From: SPGG2 sp964194625
GTDB lineage: Bacteria; Pseudomonadota; Gammaproteobacteria; Acidiferrobacterales; SPGG2
DNA: 64,000 bases
NCBI GenBank assembly: GCA_964194625.1
Contig: CAXMNC010000215.1
Coordinates: 46,168-110,167 of the forward strand
Reading direction: 5' to 3'
The position numbers and the translations under genes were made by a program. Below the pieces are notes generated by a model that saw nothing but the letters and a program-made list of their open reading frames with translations, did no database searches and had not been told where the DNA came from. The number at the start of each line of letters is the position of its first letter. The stretch's first letter is position 1. Of the stretch, positions 7,586 through 17,718 are shown piece by piece.

Positions 7586-10318
7586 ATGGCAATAGATAGA
7601 GATCAGCTATTCAATGCGCGCGAGTTCGAGCGGGCCCTAAGCATTTCAGACAAGCCACTCCCTCTGTTTCGTGCCGCGCTAAAATCCGGACGCGATCTCC
7701 TAGAAAAACAACACACTGAAAATACTGCGGCACCACAGATCGTCGCCGCACAAGCATGGCTAATCGATCAGTTACTGATAGCGGCCTGGAGATTACATCT
7801 AGCTTTACTGCCATCGGAGCAAGCGCTATCACTAATTGCAGTCGGTGGTTACGGTCGAGGCGAACTACACCCGGCTTCCGACATCGACCTAATGCTATTG
7901 GCCGAAAAAGACCAACACGAGCAGATCGGTGGTTTTGCGGAAACGTTTGTCCAATTCCTCTGGGATATGGGTTTGGAGGTGGGGCACAGTGTTCGTTCAA
8001 TACGAGACTGTGTGCAATTGGCCAAGAAGGATATTACGGTAGCCACGAACATAATGGAAGCCCGACTGCTTTATGGCGATCAACGTATTTTCGACAAGAT
8101 GCAACGTGTCACAAGCCCACCAAAAGTTTGGCCAAGTCGAAAATTTTTCTCTGCAAAATGGCAAGAACAGATCGACCGACATCTTCGCTTCGAAGACACA
8201 GCTTACGACCTAGAACCCAATATAAAGGAAGGGCCAGGCGGCTTACGCGACATTCAAATGATTGCCTGGGTCACACAACGTCATTTCAACACAAGCTCCT
8301 TGCACGATCTCGTGCCGCTCGATTTCCTCCGTGAGGAGGAATATCGCGCGCTCATGCGTGGACGAAACTTTCTTTGGCAAATACGAAACGGGTTACATTA
8401 CTTGTCTGGGCGCCGGGAAGATCGACTCCTATTCGATCACCAACGGATGCTTGCAAAGCAACTTGGCTATATTGACAAACCAGGTGGTCTAGCCGTTGAG
8501 CAATTTATGAAGCGCTACTACCGGACGGTCAAAGAATTATCGCTACTGAACGAGATCCTGCTGCAGCACTTCCAGGAAGCGATTCTCGCCCGCGGTGCCG
8601 CTAGCATCAAACCCATTAATCGGCGTTTTCGATCGCGTAACAACTTTATTGAGGTTGTAAGTGATAAGGTCTTTGAACGCTCGCCGTATGCCATACTCGA
8701 GCTGTTCCATATCCTTCAGCAGCAACCCGCACTAAAGGGTGTTCGTGCCCATACCATTCGGCTTGTGCGCGCGAATCTTGATCGTATCGATCGAGATTTC
8801 CGCAAGGATTTAGGTTGTCGCAGTCTTTTTATGGAAATAATACGGAGTCCGGTTGGGATCACACACGCACTGCGCCGGATGAATGCATATGGTGTTCTCG
8901 GTGCCTATATTCCAGCGTTCGGTAGGATCGTGGGCCAAATGCAACATGACCTATTTCATGTGTATACAGTCGATGAGCACTTGCTTTTTGTGGTGCGAAA
9001 CCTCCGCAGATTCACGATCTCAGAACACCAGCACGAGTTTCCGCTAGCGAGCTCGCTTATTAAACATCTGGTCAAACCCGAGCGGTTGTACCTGGCGGCA
9101 CTATTCCATGACATTGCCAAAGGTCGTGGTGGTGACCATTCCGTGATAGGCGAGAAGGTGGTGCGTGGGTTTTGCAAACTGCACGGCTTGAGTGACTATG
9201 ATTGCCACTTCATTTGCTGGCTGGTACGCAATCACCTAATGATGTCATGGACCGCACAACGCCAAGACATCCATGACCCCGATGTTGTGCTTGAATTTGC
9301 GCGCAAGACAGGAAACCAGGAACGCCTCGATAATCTCTATCTGCTGACTGTCGCCGATATACGTGGCACGAGTCCGAAAGTATGGAACGCCTGGAAGGGT
9401 CGCTTATTGTCGGAACTGTACGCAGCAACAACGCGGATATTCTACCGTGGTTTTGCCACACCATTTGACGTCAAGGCCCAGATCCAAGATCTGCAAAACG
9501 AAGCATTGACGCTCATTAGGGACAGGAAACTGCCGGATGGTTTAATCAAGACCTACTGGCAGCAACTCGATAACGAATATTTCCTCCGATACGACGCACA
9601 GAGCCTCGCTTGGCATGTCGAAACCATCGCCAGATCCTCCGCTGCTGATTTCCCGATCGTCGCCACCCACTACAATCCAGATATTGGCGGCAGTGAATTC
9701 TTTATATATACGCCAGACCGGGAGTATCTATTTGTGGTCCAGACCGGTGGCTTTGATCAGATGAACCTTTCGATCGTGGACGCGCGAATCCACACAACCC
9801 GGGACGGATTTGCTCTAAATACTTTTGTGGTGCTCGATTCGGATGGTGAGCCTGTACGCGACCGCAAGCTCTTATCAGATATGCAACAGACCATGCGCCA
9901 ACAACTATTGAACCCTCATGAAGGACGCGATATTCGCATGGTTCGCCTACCTCGCCGTCTCAAACATTTTCCTATCGAGACCAAGGTAAATTTCAGCTCG
10001 GCCGCAAACGGACAACAAACGATTATGGAAGTCGTAGCGCAGGATAGGCCAGGGCTTCTTTACCAGGTAGCACGCGCATTGCAACATTGTCACGTTGATC
10101 TCGTAACTGCCAAGATTTCGACATATGGTGAACGCGCCGAGGACATCTTTTTCCTGACAGATCTTGAACGACGGCCAATCGTAGACAAGACTCAGCTCGA
10201 GTGTCTTGCGACTCAAATCTATGAAAATCTAAAGATTCCGACGTCGATCGGCACAACTGACAAGGGATCAACGACCGAGGAGCGGACTACCACCAAAAAG
10301 GTACGAAATGCTAGTTAG
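7586..10318 (+). CDS. glnD: PII uridylyltransferase / uridylyl-removing enzyme
   Basis: GlnD is the glutamine sensor of the nitrogen regulatory cascade; it uridylylates PII proteins when glutamine is low and deuridylylates them when it is high. The 910 residues show all expected domains: nucleotidyltransferase motif GGYGRGELHPASDIDLMLL around residues 88-106, an HD hydrolase motif FHDIAKGRGGDHS near 507, and two C-terminal ACT domains, the last starting near TIMEVVAQDRPGLLYQVARA. It is about 20 residues longer than E. coli GlnD, mostly in a C-terminal Thr/Glu-rich tail. An ammonium transporter (20703-21878) is in the same window but no PII gene is next to it. Confidence 0.97.
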   Translation: MAIDRDQLFNAREFERALSISDKPLPLFRAALKSGRDLLEKQHTENTAAPQIVAAQAWLIDQLLIAAWRLHLALLPSEQALSLIAVGGYGRGELHPASDIDLMLLAEKDQHEQIGGFAETFVQFLWDMGLEVGHSVRSIRDCVQLAKKDITVATNIMEARLLYGDQRIFDKMQRVTSPPKVWPSRKFFSAKWQEQIDRHLRFEDTAYDLEPNIKEGPGGLRDIQMIAWVTQRHFNTSSLHDLVPLDFLREEEYRALMRGRNFLWQIRNGLHYLSGRREDRLLFDHQRMLAKQLGYIDKPGGLAVEQFMKRYYRTVKELSLLNEILLQHFQEAILARGAASIKPINRRFRSRNNFIEVVSDKVFERSPYAILELFHILQQQPALKGVRAHTIRLVRANLDRIDRDFRKDLGCRSLFMEIIRSPVGITHALRRMNAYGVLGAYIPAFGRIVGQMQHDLFHVYTVDEHLLFVVRNLRRFTISEHQHEFPLASSLIKHLVKPERLYLAALFHDIAKGRGGDHSVIGEKVVRGFCKLHGLSDYDCHFICWLVRNHLMMSWTAQRQDIHDPDVVLEFARKTGNQERLDNLYLLTVADIRGTSPKVWNAWKGRLLSELYAATTRIFYRGFATPFDVKAQIQDLQNEALTLIRDRKLPDGLIKTYWQQLDNEYFLRYDAQSLAWHVETIARSSAADFPIVATHYNPDIGGSEFFIYTPDREYLFVVQTGGFDQMNLSIVDARIHTTRDGFALNTFVVLDSDGEPVRDRKLLSDMQQTMRQQLLNPHEGRDIRMVRLPRRLKHFPIETKVNFSSAANGQQTIMEVVAQDRPGLLYQVARALQHCHVDLVTAKISTYGERAEDIFFLTDLERRPIVDKTQLECLATQIYENLKIPTSIGTTDKGSTTEERTTTKKVRNAS

Positions 10319-10321
10319 CTC

Positions 10322-11620
10322 TTAAGGGATCACCAGCTTGCGTCCAACCTTAAGCTTGTTGCCGCTCAAGTTATTGGCGAAACGCAGCGTGTCCATATGT
10401 ACATCGTACAGTCTCGCAATCGCAGATAGCGTATCGCCCGGCTGTACGATATGCACACGTCGCTCGTCCGCACGCTCCGGCTGATTGTCAGCAAGTTTGC
10501 GCCGCGTTGCGTAGCGTTTGATCCCCTTGAAGATAGCACCCGCAAGCTTTCGCTGATAACCCTTACTGCGTAACTTCTTCTCTTCCGTGGGTGTCGAGAT
10601 AAATGCAGTCTCGATCAAAAGCGAGGGTACATCCGGTGCTTTCAATACAGCGAATCCGGCCTGTTGCACCGTCTCAATATGGATTGGGCCAACACGCTTG
10701 AGCTCCGATAGAACAGACGAGCCTAGCTCAACACTAGAGCCGATAGTCGCCGTTTGTGAAAGATCGAGCAGCACTTTTGCCAGAAGATCATCTTTATCGC
10801 TTAGGCTGACACCCCCGATCAAATCGGATGCATTGTGTTTGTTAGCCAAAGTTCTAGCCAAGGCACTCGTCGCTCCACGCTCGGACAGTGCGTATACAGA
10901 TGCGCCACGGGCACGACGCTTACCTGGTAAGGCGTCAGCGTGTATTGACACAAATATGTCTGCTTCATTTTTCCGTGCTTTTTCATAGCGGTCTTTTAGT
11001 TTTACATAGTAATCCGCTTTGCGGGTCATGACCGCCCGCATATTTGGCTCGGCATCCACAAGTTTCTTGAGCTGTTTCGCGATCGCAAGCACCACGTCTT
11101 TTTCTCGGGTCTTGTAGCGCCGACCGACGGCACCTGGATCTTCGCCACCGTGACCGGCGTCGATGGCGATAACTATGTAGTGGCGCTTGGACTTCGCCGG
11201 CTTCCTTTGTGCTCGCGGTGCGCCCTTGGCCTCATAAAGGTCTATGACGAGACGATGACCGTATTGACCATAGGGTTTGAGAACCAACGTTCGCGGCCGC
11301 ACCGGCTGCTTGAGGTCCAGTACGATGCGCAGCTTGTTGTCGCCGTGAGCGCCGGTACGGATACCGGCGAGTATGGGCTCGTTGGGGTCGGGGGTTGGAA
11401 TCGCTCCCAGTAGACGACCGTTCTCTAAGTCAACCACCAGCCGATCAGGATTCTTTAGGATAAACAGCCGATGTTCGAGGGTCCCACTAAGATCAAACAC
11501 CAAGCGCGTGTGATCGGGAGCTCGCCATAGGCGCAGGTTTTCAACCGCGACGGTGGCACCTTGACCGAACCCAGGGAAGAGGCCCAGGAACAGTAGAACG
11601 CCAAGGCGCGCGATTCTCAT
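10322..11620 (-). CDS. N-acetylmuramoyl-L-alanine amidase with AMIN and LysM domains (AmiB/AmiC type)
   Basis: This periplasmic zinc amidase cleaves the amide bond between MurNAc and the stem peptide, splitting septal peptidoglycan at cell division. The 432 residues begin with a signal peptide (RLGVLLFLGLFPGFGQGA), then an AMIN domain (about 24-125), an Amidase_3 domain (about 150-370) with ligands in IDAGHGGEDPGA, KTREKDV, SIHADAL and LIETAF, and one LysM domain at the C-terminus (HIVQPGDTLSAIARLYDV). AMIN plus LysM is the AmiB-like layout, and the position next to tsaE matches amiB of E. coli. Its start overlaps the tsaE stop by 4 bases; its stop faces glnD 3 bases away. Confidence 0.94.
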   Translation of the reverse strand: MRIARLGVLLFLGLFPGFGQGATVAVENLRLWRAPDHTRLVFDLSGTLEHRLFILKNPDRLVVDLENGRLLGAIPTPDPNEPILAGIRTGAHGDNKLRIVLDLKQPVRPRTLVLKPYGQYGHRLVIDLYEAKGAPRAQRKPAKSKRHYIVIAIDAGHGGEDPGAVGRRYKTREKDVVLAIAKQLKKLVDAEPNMRAVMTRKADYYVKLKDRYEKARKNEADIFVSIHADALPGKRRARGASVYALSERGATSALARTLANKHNASDLIGGVSLSDKDDLLAKVLLDLSQTATIGSSVELGSSVLSELKRVGPIHIETVQQAGFAVLKAPDVPSLLIETAFISTPTEEKKLRSKGYQRKLAGAIFKGIKRYATRRKLADNQPERADERRVHIVQPGDTLSAIARLYDVHMDTLRFANNLSGNKLKVGRKLVIP

Positions 11621-12072
11621 GACAGGTCGGTCAATAGGTCAGCACCCCGATCGGTACGAGACATCAGATGCACGATACGCTTATGGTCGGCTTTGTGGAT
11701 GACAACGTCAATATCCGGCATCGGTAAAACCTCGGCGGCACGCTCCGCCCACTCCACCAGGCAGACGTTTCTAGCTCTAACATAATCGCGGAATCCCACG
11801 AATTCCAACTCGTTGGGATCCTTTAACCGATAGAGATCGAAATGGTAGGTATTCTGACCGGCAACCGAGTAGGGCTCGACGAGCGTAAAGGTGGGACTCT
11901 TGACCACGCCCACATGGCCCAAGGCACGCAACAATCCGCGCACCAGTGTCGTCTTTCCAGTACCTAGCTCGCCGTGCAGATAGATCAATTGCACTTTGGC
12001 AATACCCGGCGCCAGTCGCGCTCCCAATGCCTCCATATCCGCCACTTCCGGAATTTCGATCTCAAGCTTCAT
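11617..12072 (-). CDS. tsaE: tRNA threonylcarbamoyladenosine biosynthesis ATPase TsaE
   Basis: TsaE is the ATPase partner of TsaB and TsaD in making t6A at position 37 of ANN-decoding tRNAs. The 151 residues include the Walker A GELGTGKTTLVRGLL, the HFDLYRL segment and the C-terminal VEWAERA typical of the family. It overlaps the nnr gene by 11 bases and the amidase start by 4, so the three are probably one operon. Confidence 0.95.
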   Translation of the reverse strand: MKLEIEIPEVADMEALGARLAPGIAKVQLIYLHGELGTGKTTLVRGLLRALGHVGVVKSPTFTLVEPYSVAGQNTYHFDLYRLKDPNELEFVGFRDYVRARNVCLVEWAERAAEVLPMPDIDVVIHKADHKRIVHLMSRTDRGADLLTDLS

Positions 12073-13561
12073 GAATCGAGAGTCGATTCAGCCTCGTACG
12101 AACTAGCGGTAGCAAATCAGAGGCCAGCAATCCGATTTCACCGTTGTTGCGTGCAGCGTCGTCGGCAGCCGTAGCATGCAGCCAGACGCCAAGCCGTGCC
12201 GCGTCCAACCGCGATAACCCCTGGGCCAAAAGAGCAGCAATGATTCCCGTCAGTACGTCGCCCATACCTCCGCTCGCCATGCCGGGGTTACCAGCATCAC
12301 ATAACCACACGTCACGATCACCGGACTCAGTAATCAATGTTCCGGCACCCTTTAGGACGATTACACCCCCAAAACGTTCCGCCAGCGATCGAACTGCATC
12401 GAAACGCTGTGCCTGCACCTCTGCGCTTGTACATTTAAGTAGACGCGCCGCTTCACCCGGATGTGGCGTCAGAACCCAGTCATCGCGTTTCATGGGATCC
12501 GGGGCTAACAGGTTCAGTCCGTCGGCATCAACCACCAACGGTTTGCTGGATTCCAAAGCGGTAGCCAGCATTCTGCGTCCCCACTGCTCCCTCCCTAGGC
12601 CGGGACCTACCGCGATGACGGTTGCGCGCTCGATAGCCGCGCGTAATTGCCTCACCTCCCGCAACCCACAACTCATCAGCTCCGGTCGATGCGAGGCGAT
12701 GTAGGCAGCATGGGTGGGATGAGTCGCCACCGTCACTAGACCAGCCCCAGTCCGACAGGCGGCCTCGCCTGCCAATCGTACTGCCCCACTCATACCCTCG
12801 GTGCCGCCGATCACGACGACATGGCCGACATCTCCTTTATGCAAAGTGCGGCGCCGGCGCGGCGCCAAAGACAACAATGATTGCTCTGTGATTCGTAACG
12901 CAGAGGGCGGGACATTGCGATAGACATCGGTTGGTACACCTAGGTCGTCGAACACCAAATGGCCACGAAAACCCGGACCTTCGCCGGTAAACAAACCAGT
13001 TTTAAGACCGATGAATGTTATCGTGACATCAGCATGAACAGCGGCGCCCAACACGCGGCCAGAATCTGCATGTAAACCGGACGGAATATCGACCGCCAAT
13101 ACAGCCACATTAGCCGCGTTGATTGCATCAATCGCCACCTGCCAGTCATCGGTGACTTCACGCTCCAAGCCAGTCCCAAAAAGCGCATCGACGATTACCT
13201 CGGCGCTTTCAAGCCGCGACGCTCGGAATGGATGACAACGGACGCCGGCCGCTTCCATCTTCTCGCGGGCCGCGCGCGCATCCCCACGGCGGCGCTCGGG
13301 ATCGCCAAGCTCTAGCACCACCGGCATCAAACCCGCTTGCTGCGCAAGCCGTGCGACGACGTAACCGTCCCCACCATTGTTCCCTACGCCACACACTACC
13401 GCGATGATCCGAGCCCGTGGATAACGCTGCCGCAACAGCGCGAAGGTTGCCTGGCCGGCACGACACATTAACATCGAGCCTGGGATCCCTTCTTGCGTTA
13501 TCGCAATTTTATCCAGTTGCCGAGTCTGTTCGGCATAATACAATGCTTGAGGTAATTTCAT
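12062..13561 (-). CDS. nnr: Bifunctional NAD(P)HX epimerase / ADP-dependent dehydratase
   Basis: The enzyme repairs hydrated NADH and NADPH: the N-terminal YjeF_N domain epimerises the R and S forms, and the C-terminal ribokinase-like domain dehydrates S-NAD(P)HX using ADP. The 499 residues show GVGNNGGDGYVVARLA and VDALFGTGL in the first half and VIGGTEGMSGA, PGEAARLL and GNPGMASGGMGDVLTG in the second. It is the first gene of the nnr-tsaE-amidase set and is divergent from queG with an 87-base gap. Confidence 0.95.
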   Translation of the reverse strand: MKLPQALYYAEQTRQLDKIAITQEGIPGSMLMCRAGQATFALLRQRYPRARIIAVVCGVGNNGGDGYVVARLAQQAGLMPVVLELGDPERRRGDARAAREKMEAAGVRCHPFRASRLESAEVIVDALFGTGLEREVTDDWQVAIDAINAANVAVLAVDIPSGLHADSGRVLGAAVHADVTITFIGLKTGLFTGEGPGFRGHLVFDDLGVPTDVYRNVPPSALRITEQSLLSLAPRRRRTLHKGDVGHVVVIGGTEGMSGAVRLAGEAACRTGAGLVTVATHPTHAAYIASHRPELMSCGLREVRQLRAAIERATVIAVGPGLGREQWGRRMLATALESSKPLVVDADGLNLLAPDPMKRDDWVLTPHPGEAARLLKCTSAEVQAQRFDAVRSLAERFGGVIVLKGAGTLITESGDRDVWLCDAGNPGMASGGMGDVLTGIIAALLAQGLSRLDAARLGVWLHATAADDAARNNGEIGLLASDLLPLVRTRLNRLSIHEA

Positions 13562-13648
13562 CTTGTGATGTATTGTATCCAGGACAACGAGGTCAACCTA
13601 GAAGAAGTTGCCGTGTCACAACGATTGTTAAGGTCGTAGGCCAAACAG

Positions 13649-14722
13649 ATGGCAGACTTCACACAACTGCGCAACGACATACGGGCCTGGGGGCGTGACC
13701 TTGGGTTTCAACAGGTCGGAATCTCCGATATCGATTTAGGTGCGGCCGAGGTCCGGCTATTGAATTGGCTAGATGCTGGTCGTCATGGGGAAATGCGCTA
13801 CATGACAGCCCACCAAACTCGTCGTAGTCGCCCAGCAGATCTGTTTCCGGGAACGCTTCGCGTAATCTGCGCCCGCATGGATTACATGCCGGCGAAAGTC
13901 GCAGATACTGACACGGTCCTGGCGGACCCCACTCTTGGTTTTATTTCACGCTATGCGCTCGGGCGCGACTATCACAAGGTGATGCGCAATCGACTTAGGC
14001 GCCTCGCAGACAGAATCGAACAGGCGATCGGCAAACATCACTATCGCGTTTTCACCGACAGTGCGCCGGTGTTAGAGAAGCCCCTGGCCGAGAAGGCCGG
14101 GCTAGGGTGGGTTGGCAAGCATACGAACCTACTGCATCGCGAGGCGGGGTCCTGGTTCTTCCTCGGTGAAATCTACACCGATCTCCCGTTGCCAATCGAT
14201 GCCCCCGTCGAAAATCACTGCGGCCGCTGCCAAGCTTGTATCGATATCTGTCCCACCGGCGCCATCACTGGCCCATATGAGCTCGACGCGCGACTTTGCA
14301 TCTCTTATCTGACGATCGAGTTGCGCGGGCCAATACCGATCGAGCTGCGACCGCTCATCGGAAACCGTATTTTCGGATGCGACGACTGTCAGTTGGTATG
14401 TCCCTGGAATCGGTTTGCAAAGACTACGACCGAACCCGATTTTGATGTTCGTCACGGCCTCGATGCAGCACAACTCGTCGACCTATTTGCATGGACCGAG
14501 GCCCAGTTTTTGACTAGAACTGAAGGCTCTGCTATTCGCCGAATCGGCTATGTATGTTGGTTACGAAATATAGCGGTAGCATTGGGCAATGCACCCATCA
14601 GCGATGTCGTTATCGCGGCGCTACAAACCAGACAAGATCATTCTTCGGCATTGGTACGAGAACATGTACGGTGGGCCTTAGCGAGGCATATCGGCGACCA
14701 GACAACACCTACCGAAGAGTAG
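13649..14722 (+). CDS. queG: Epoxyqueuosine reductase
   Basis: QueG carries out the last step of queuosine synthesis, reducing epoxyqueuosine in tRNA with cobalamin and two [4Fe-4S] clusters. The 357 residues include the N-terminal cobalamin-binding region with FTDSAPVLEKPLAEKAGLG, the ferredoxin-like pair CGRCQACIDICPTGAI and CDDCQLVCPWN, a lone Cys in CISYLTIE, and a C-terminal HEAT-like part. It converges with orn; the two stops are adjacent. Confidence 0.96.
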   Translation: MADFTQLRNDIRAWGRDLGFQQVGISDIDLGAAEVRLLNWLDAGRHGEMRYMTAHQTRRSRPADLFPGTLRVICARMDYMPAKVADTDTVLADPTLGFISRYALGRDYHKVMRNRLRRLADRIEQAIGKHHYRVFTDSAPVLEKPLAEKAGLGWVGKHTNLLHREAGSWFFLGEIYTDLPLPIDAPVENHCGRCQACIDICPTGAITGPYELDARLCISYLTIELRGPIPIELRPLIGNRIFGCDDCQLVCPWNRFAKTTTEPDFDVRHGLDAAQLVDLFAWTEAQFLTRTEGSAIRRIGYVCWLRNIAVALGNAPISDVVIAALQTRQDHSSALVREHVRWALARHIGDQTTPTEE

Positions 14723-15286
14723 TTACAGTCGAAGCAACTGTGCGCGATAGTGCTTTAGTTCTTCGATAGATTCGCGCACATCATCGAGCGCTTTGTGTGT
14801 GTTCTTTTTAACCAGCCCATTGTAGACGTCGGGCTTCCATCGGCGTGCCAGCTCCTTGAGCGTACTCACGTCAAGATTGCGGTAGTGAAACCAGGCCTCC
14901 AGTTCCGGCATACAACGTGCTAGGAAACGCCGATCCTGGCAGATGCTATTTCCACACATCGGTGACTTTTTCTTAGGTACATAACGCTCGATAAACTCCA
15001 GCGTCTGTCGTTCAGCATCGATTTCTCCCAACACCGACGCCCGCACACGTTCGACAAGGCCGGTCTCCGAATGTGTGCGTGTATTCCATTCGTCCATATT
15101 CTCGAGTACCGAGGCCGGCTGATGCACCGCCAACACAGGACCCTCAGCAAGTATGTTCAGCGCGCTGTCTGTAATAATGGTCGCGACTTCTAGAATGCGA
15201 TCGGTCTCCGTATCTAAACCGGACATTTCCAGATCGATCCAGATCAGGGCATCGGGGGCCTGTGTCCCCGAAGGTGCTTGCGCCAT
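14723..15286 (-). CDS. orn: Oligoribonuclease
   Basis: Orn degrades 2-5 nt RNAs, including pGpG made from c-di-GMP, so it is linked to the several c-di-GMP proteins in this window. The 187-residue DEDDh exonuclease shows WIDLEMSGLDTETDRILEVA with the first Asp and Glu, the CQDRRFLARCMPE region with the second Asp, and HKALDDVRESIEELKHYR with the catalytic His and last Asp. Confidence 0.96.
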   Translation of the reverse strand: MAQAPSGTQAPDALIWIDLEMSGLDTETDRILEVATIITDSALNILAEGPVLAVHQPASVLENMDEWNTRTHSETGLVERVRASVLGEIDAERQTLEFIERYVPKKKSPMCGNSICQDRRFLARCMPELEAWFHYRNLDVSTLKELARRWKPDVYNGLVKKNTHKALDDVRESIEELKHYRAQLLRL

Positions 15287-15360
15287 GGGCTATCTCCAGT
15301 TCTAATCTCTATTCCACGAGCCTCGGTTCGACGATGATATCACCGTAAGAGGGCGCCATC

Positions 15361-15693
15361 ATGATCGAATTGACAAAGAAACAATGTAAGCCTTGCGAAG
15401 GGGGCACTGCCCCGCTGACAGAGACGGAGGCGAAGGCCTTGCTCCAGCAAACACCAGAATGGTCACTGAACGAAGATGGTACCGAAATTCACCGTGCCTA
15501 CGAATTTAAGAACTATCACCAGACCATGGCCTTCGTCAACGCCCTGGCTTGGATCGCACACCGAGAAGGCCATCACCCCGACATCGAAGTGGGCTACAAG
15601 CGCTGTCACGTACATTACAGCACGCATTCAATTGGTGGCCTGTCTGAGAACGACTTTATTTGTGCTGCAAAAATCGACGCCCTGGTCGCCTAG
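15361..15693 (+). CDS. phhB: Pterin-4a-carbinolamine dehydratase
   Basis: The enzyme dehydrates 4a-hydroxytetrahydropterin, normally recycling the cofactor of aromatic amino acid hydroxylases; a molybdopterin-related role is also proposed. The 110 residues carry the family active-site pattern in HREGHHPDIEVGYKRCHVHY followed by SIGGLSENDF. No phenylalanine hydroxylase gene is nearby. The ATG at 15361 follows AGAGGG. A good terminator comes right after it. Confidence 0.93.
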   Translation: MIELTKKQCKPCEGGTAPLTETEAKALLQQTPEWSLNEDGTEIHRAYEFKNYHQTMAFVNALAWIAHREGHHPDIEVGYKRCHVHYSTHSIGGLSENDFICAAKIDALVA

Positions 15694-15706
15694 TTTGGCG
15701 ACTGCA

Positions 15707-15743
15707 GGCTAGGGCCCTGCGTCTTAACCCCCTAGCCTTTTTT
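15707..15743 (+). terminator. Intrinsic terminator after phhB
   Basis: GGCTAGGG (15707-15714) pairs with CCCTAGCC (15730-15737) and is followed by six T residues. It ends the phhB transcript before the VWA gene. Confidence 0.85.
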
Positions 15744-15812
15744 CCACGTTAATAATCCACGGCTGCTACATTGGCCGCCGTGGCTACATCCTTGTCAACG
15801 TGGAGAAAACAT

Positions 15813-17594
15813 ATGCACACTCACCCCTTGAAGCGCTCCATCATTGTCGTGGCCTTTGCCACCCTGCTTCCGATCGGCTGTTCGGTAAATGTATCACCTG
15901 ACACACGCACCGAGCTCGACGATGAGATACAGACACCACCACAGCAGCAAACAAACGCGCCCGAGCCAGAAGTAGTATTGCACGAATCAGGTCGGTCGGC
16001 CACTCATCAAAAACAGGTCACTACTATAGATAGCCCAGCACCTGCCGCTAAGCGAAAGAGCGAAAAACGCTTGCATAGCCTCGTTGGCGTAGTCACGTCA
16101 GAAGAGACGATGCGTACACGTGACTTATCCTCTATACGGTATCCGCGTGAATCCATCGACCGTGAGACGTACAAACATTTCGACGACAACCCAGTTAAGC
16201 GCGTTGCCGAGCACCCAGTGTCAACTTTCAGCATCGATGTAGACACCGGCGCTTATGCTAACGTACGCCGATTCCTACAGGCGGGTCGTTTACCACCCGG
16301 AGATGCGGTGCGGGTTGAAGAGCTAATTAATTACTTTTCCTATACCTACCCGCAACCGAAAGACCAGAGTCGCCCATTCCACGTCACCACCGAGATTGCG
16401 CCCGCGCCGTGGAACACTAAACGCCACCTGTTACACATCGGTATTAAGGGCTATGACGTTCCGAAAGCGGACCTGCCACCCGCCAATCTTGTCTTTCTCG
16501 TCGATGTCTCAGGATCTATGCGCGCCCCTAACAAGCTTGAACTACTGAAGACATCCCTCAAGCTCCTAAGTCGGCAACTGCGAATCGAAGATCGAATCTC
16601 GATCGTTGTCTATGCCGGCGCCTCCGGTGTTGTACTCGAACCCATAGCCGGCAACGCCACCGCCAAAATCATGGCTGCGCTGGATACACTTACCGCCGGT
16701 GGGTCGACCAACGGTGGCGCCGGTATTCGACTGGCTTATGCAATGGCCGAGCAGGCATATATTCGCAACGGCATCAATCGCGTCATTCTGGCAACCGATG
16801 GTGATTTCAATGTCGGCACCGTCAATTTCGAGGCCCTGAAAGATTTGATCGAACAAAAACGAGAGACTGGCATATCATTAACGACGCTCGGGTTTGGTAC
16901 CGGTAACTACAATGACCAGCTCATGGAACAGTTGGCTGACGCTGGCAACGGCAATTACGGGTACATCGACAATCTCAAAGAAGCACAGAAAGTACTGGTC
17001 GACGAGATTTCATCAACCATGCATACGATCGCCAAGGACGTAAAGATCCAGATCGAATTCAATCCCGATGTCGTTGCCGAGTATCGGCTAATCGGCTACG
17101 AGAACCGCGTCCTCAAGCGTGAAGATTTCAATAACGATAAGGTCGATGCTGGCGAGATCGGTGCCGGCCATACTGTCACCGCGCTTTATGAAATCGTCCT
17201 GCAGGGTAGCAGTGCCCTATATCTGGAGCCCTCTCGGTATTCTCCGCAAACCAAGGTTACACACGAACACGGCGACGAACTCGCGTTTGTGCGCATGCGC
17301 TATAAGTTACCTGGTGGCAAAAAGAGCACTCTAACCGAATGGCCGCTTACGAAACAGGATATGACGACAACTATCGCTGCTACCTCTGATAATTTCCGCT
17401 TCTCGACAGCAGTCGCCGCTTTTGGCCAGCTACTGCGGGGCGGGATATACACCGGCGACATGGGCTACGCCGATATCACTGAATTGGCGCGGAACGCACG
17501 CGGCCACGATACCTTCGGTTATCGCGGCGAATTCATCCAACTTGTAAACCTCGCTCAGTCGCTGGCAACTGCAAACAAGCAAGCGCAGCGCTAA
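15813..17594 (+). CDS. VWA-domain lipoprotein (YfbK-like)
   Basis: The product is a predicted lipoprotein of 593 residues with a von Willebrand factor A domain. I chose the ATG at 15813 because it has GGAG 8 bases upstream and gives a clean signal peptide ending in the lipobox LPIGC (Cys 23). A disordered Pro/Gln-rich stretch follows, then a conserved N-terminal domain (FSIDVDTGAYANVRRFL), the VWA domain with the metal-site DVSGSM near residue 231 and ATDGDFNVG, and a C-terminal YfbK-type domain. YfbK-like proteins often sit near ECF sigma factors, and one is found at 20026-20613, separated by a toxin-antitoxin pair. The function is not known. Confidence 0.9.
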   Translation: MHTHPLKRSIIVVAFATLLPIGCSVNVSPDTRTELDDEIQTPPQQQTNAPEPEVVLHESGRSATHQKQVTTIDSPAPAAKRKSEKRLHSLVGVVTSEETMRTRDLSSIRYPRESIDRETYKHFDDNPVKRVAEHPVSTFSIDVDTGAYANVRRFLQAGRLPPGDAVRVEELINYFSYTYPQPKDQSRPFHVTTEIAPAPWNTKRHLLHIGIKGYDVPKADLPPANLVFLVDVSGSMRAPNKLELLKTSLKLLSRQLRIEDRISIVVYAGASGVVLEPIAGNATAKIMAALDTLTAGGSTNGGAGIRLAYAMAEQAYIRNGINRVILATDGDFNVGTVNFEALKDLIEQKRETGISLTTLGFGTGNYNDQLMEQLADAGNGNYGYIDNLKEAQKVLVDEISSTMHTIAKDVKIQIEFNPDVVAEYRLIGYENRVLKREDFNNDKVDAGEIGAGHTVTALYEIVLQGSSALYLEPSRYSPQTKVTHEHGDELAFVRMRYKLPGGKKSTLTEWPLTKQDMTTTIAATSDNFRFSTAVAAFGQLLRGGIYTGDMGYADITELARNARGHDTFGYRGEFIQLVNLAQSLATANKQAQR

Positions 17595-17609
17595 AACGCG
17601 TCTGTCGTG

Positions 17610-17645
17610 AACCGCTTGCTCGCTCAGAGGCAAGCGGTTCTTTCA
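17610..17645 (+). terminator. Intrinsic terminator after the VWA gene
   Basis: AACCGCTTGC and GCAAGCGGTT form a 10-bp stem with a 10-base loop, followed by CTTTC. The T tract is weak. Confidence 0.65.
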
Positions 17646-17718
17646 CCCTGATGGTGGCAATCGTTTCGAACTTAGCACCCGAGGTTTGCTTTGTTGTGTA
17701 TATTTTAGTACGCTCTAC

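Noticed and set aside
12144..12704. Plus-strand frame of 186 codons in nnr
   Set aside because: It is antisense to the dehydratase domain and resembles typical antisense composition.
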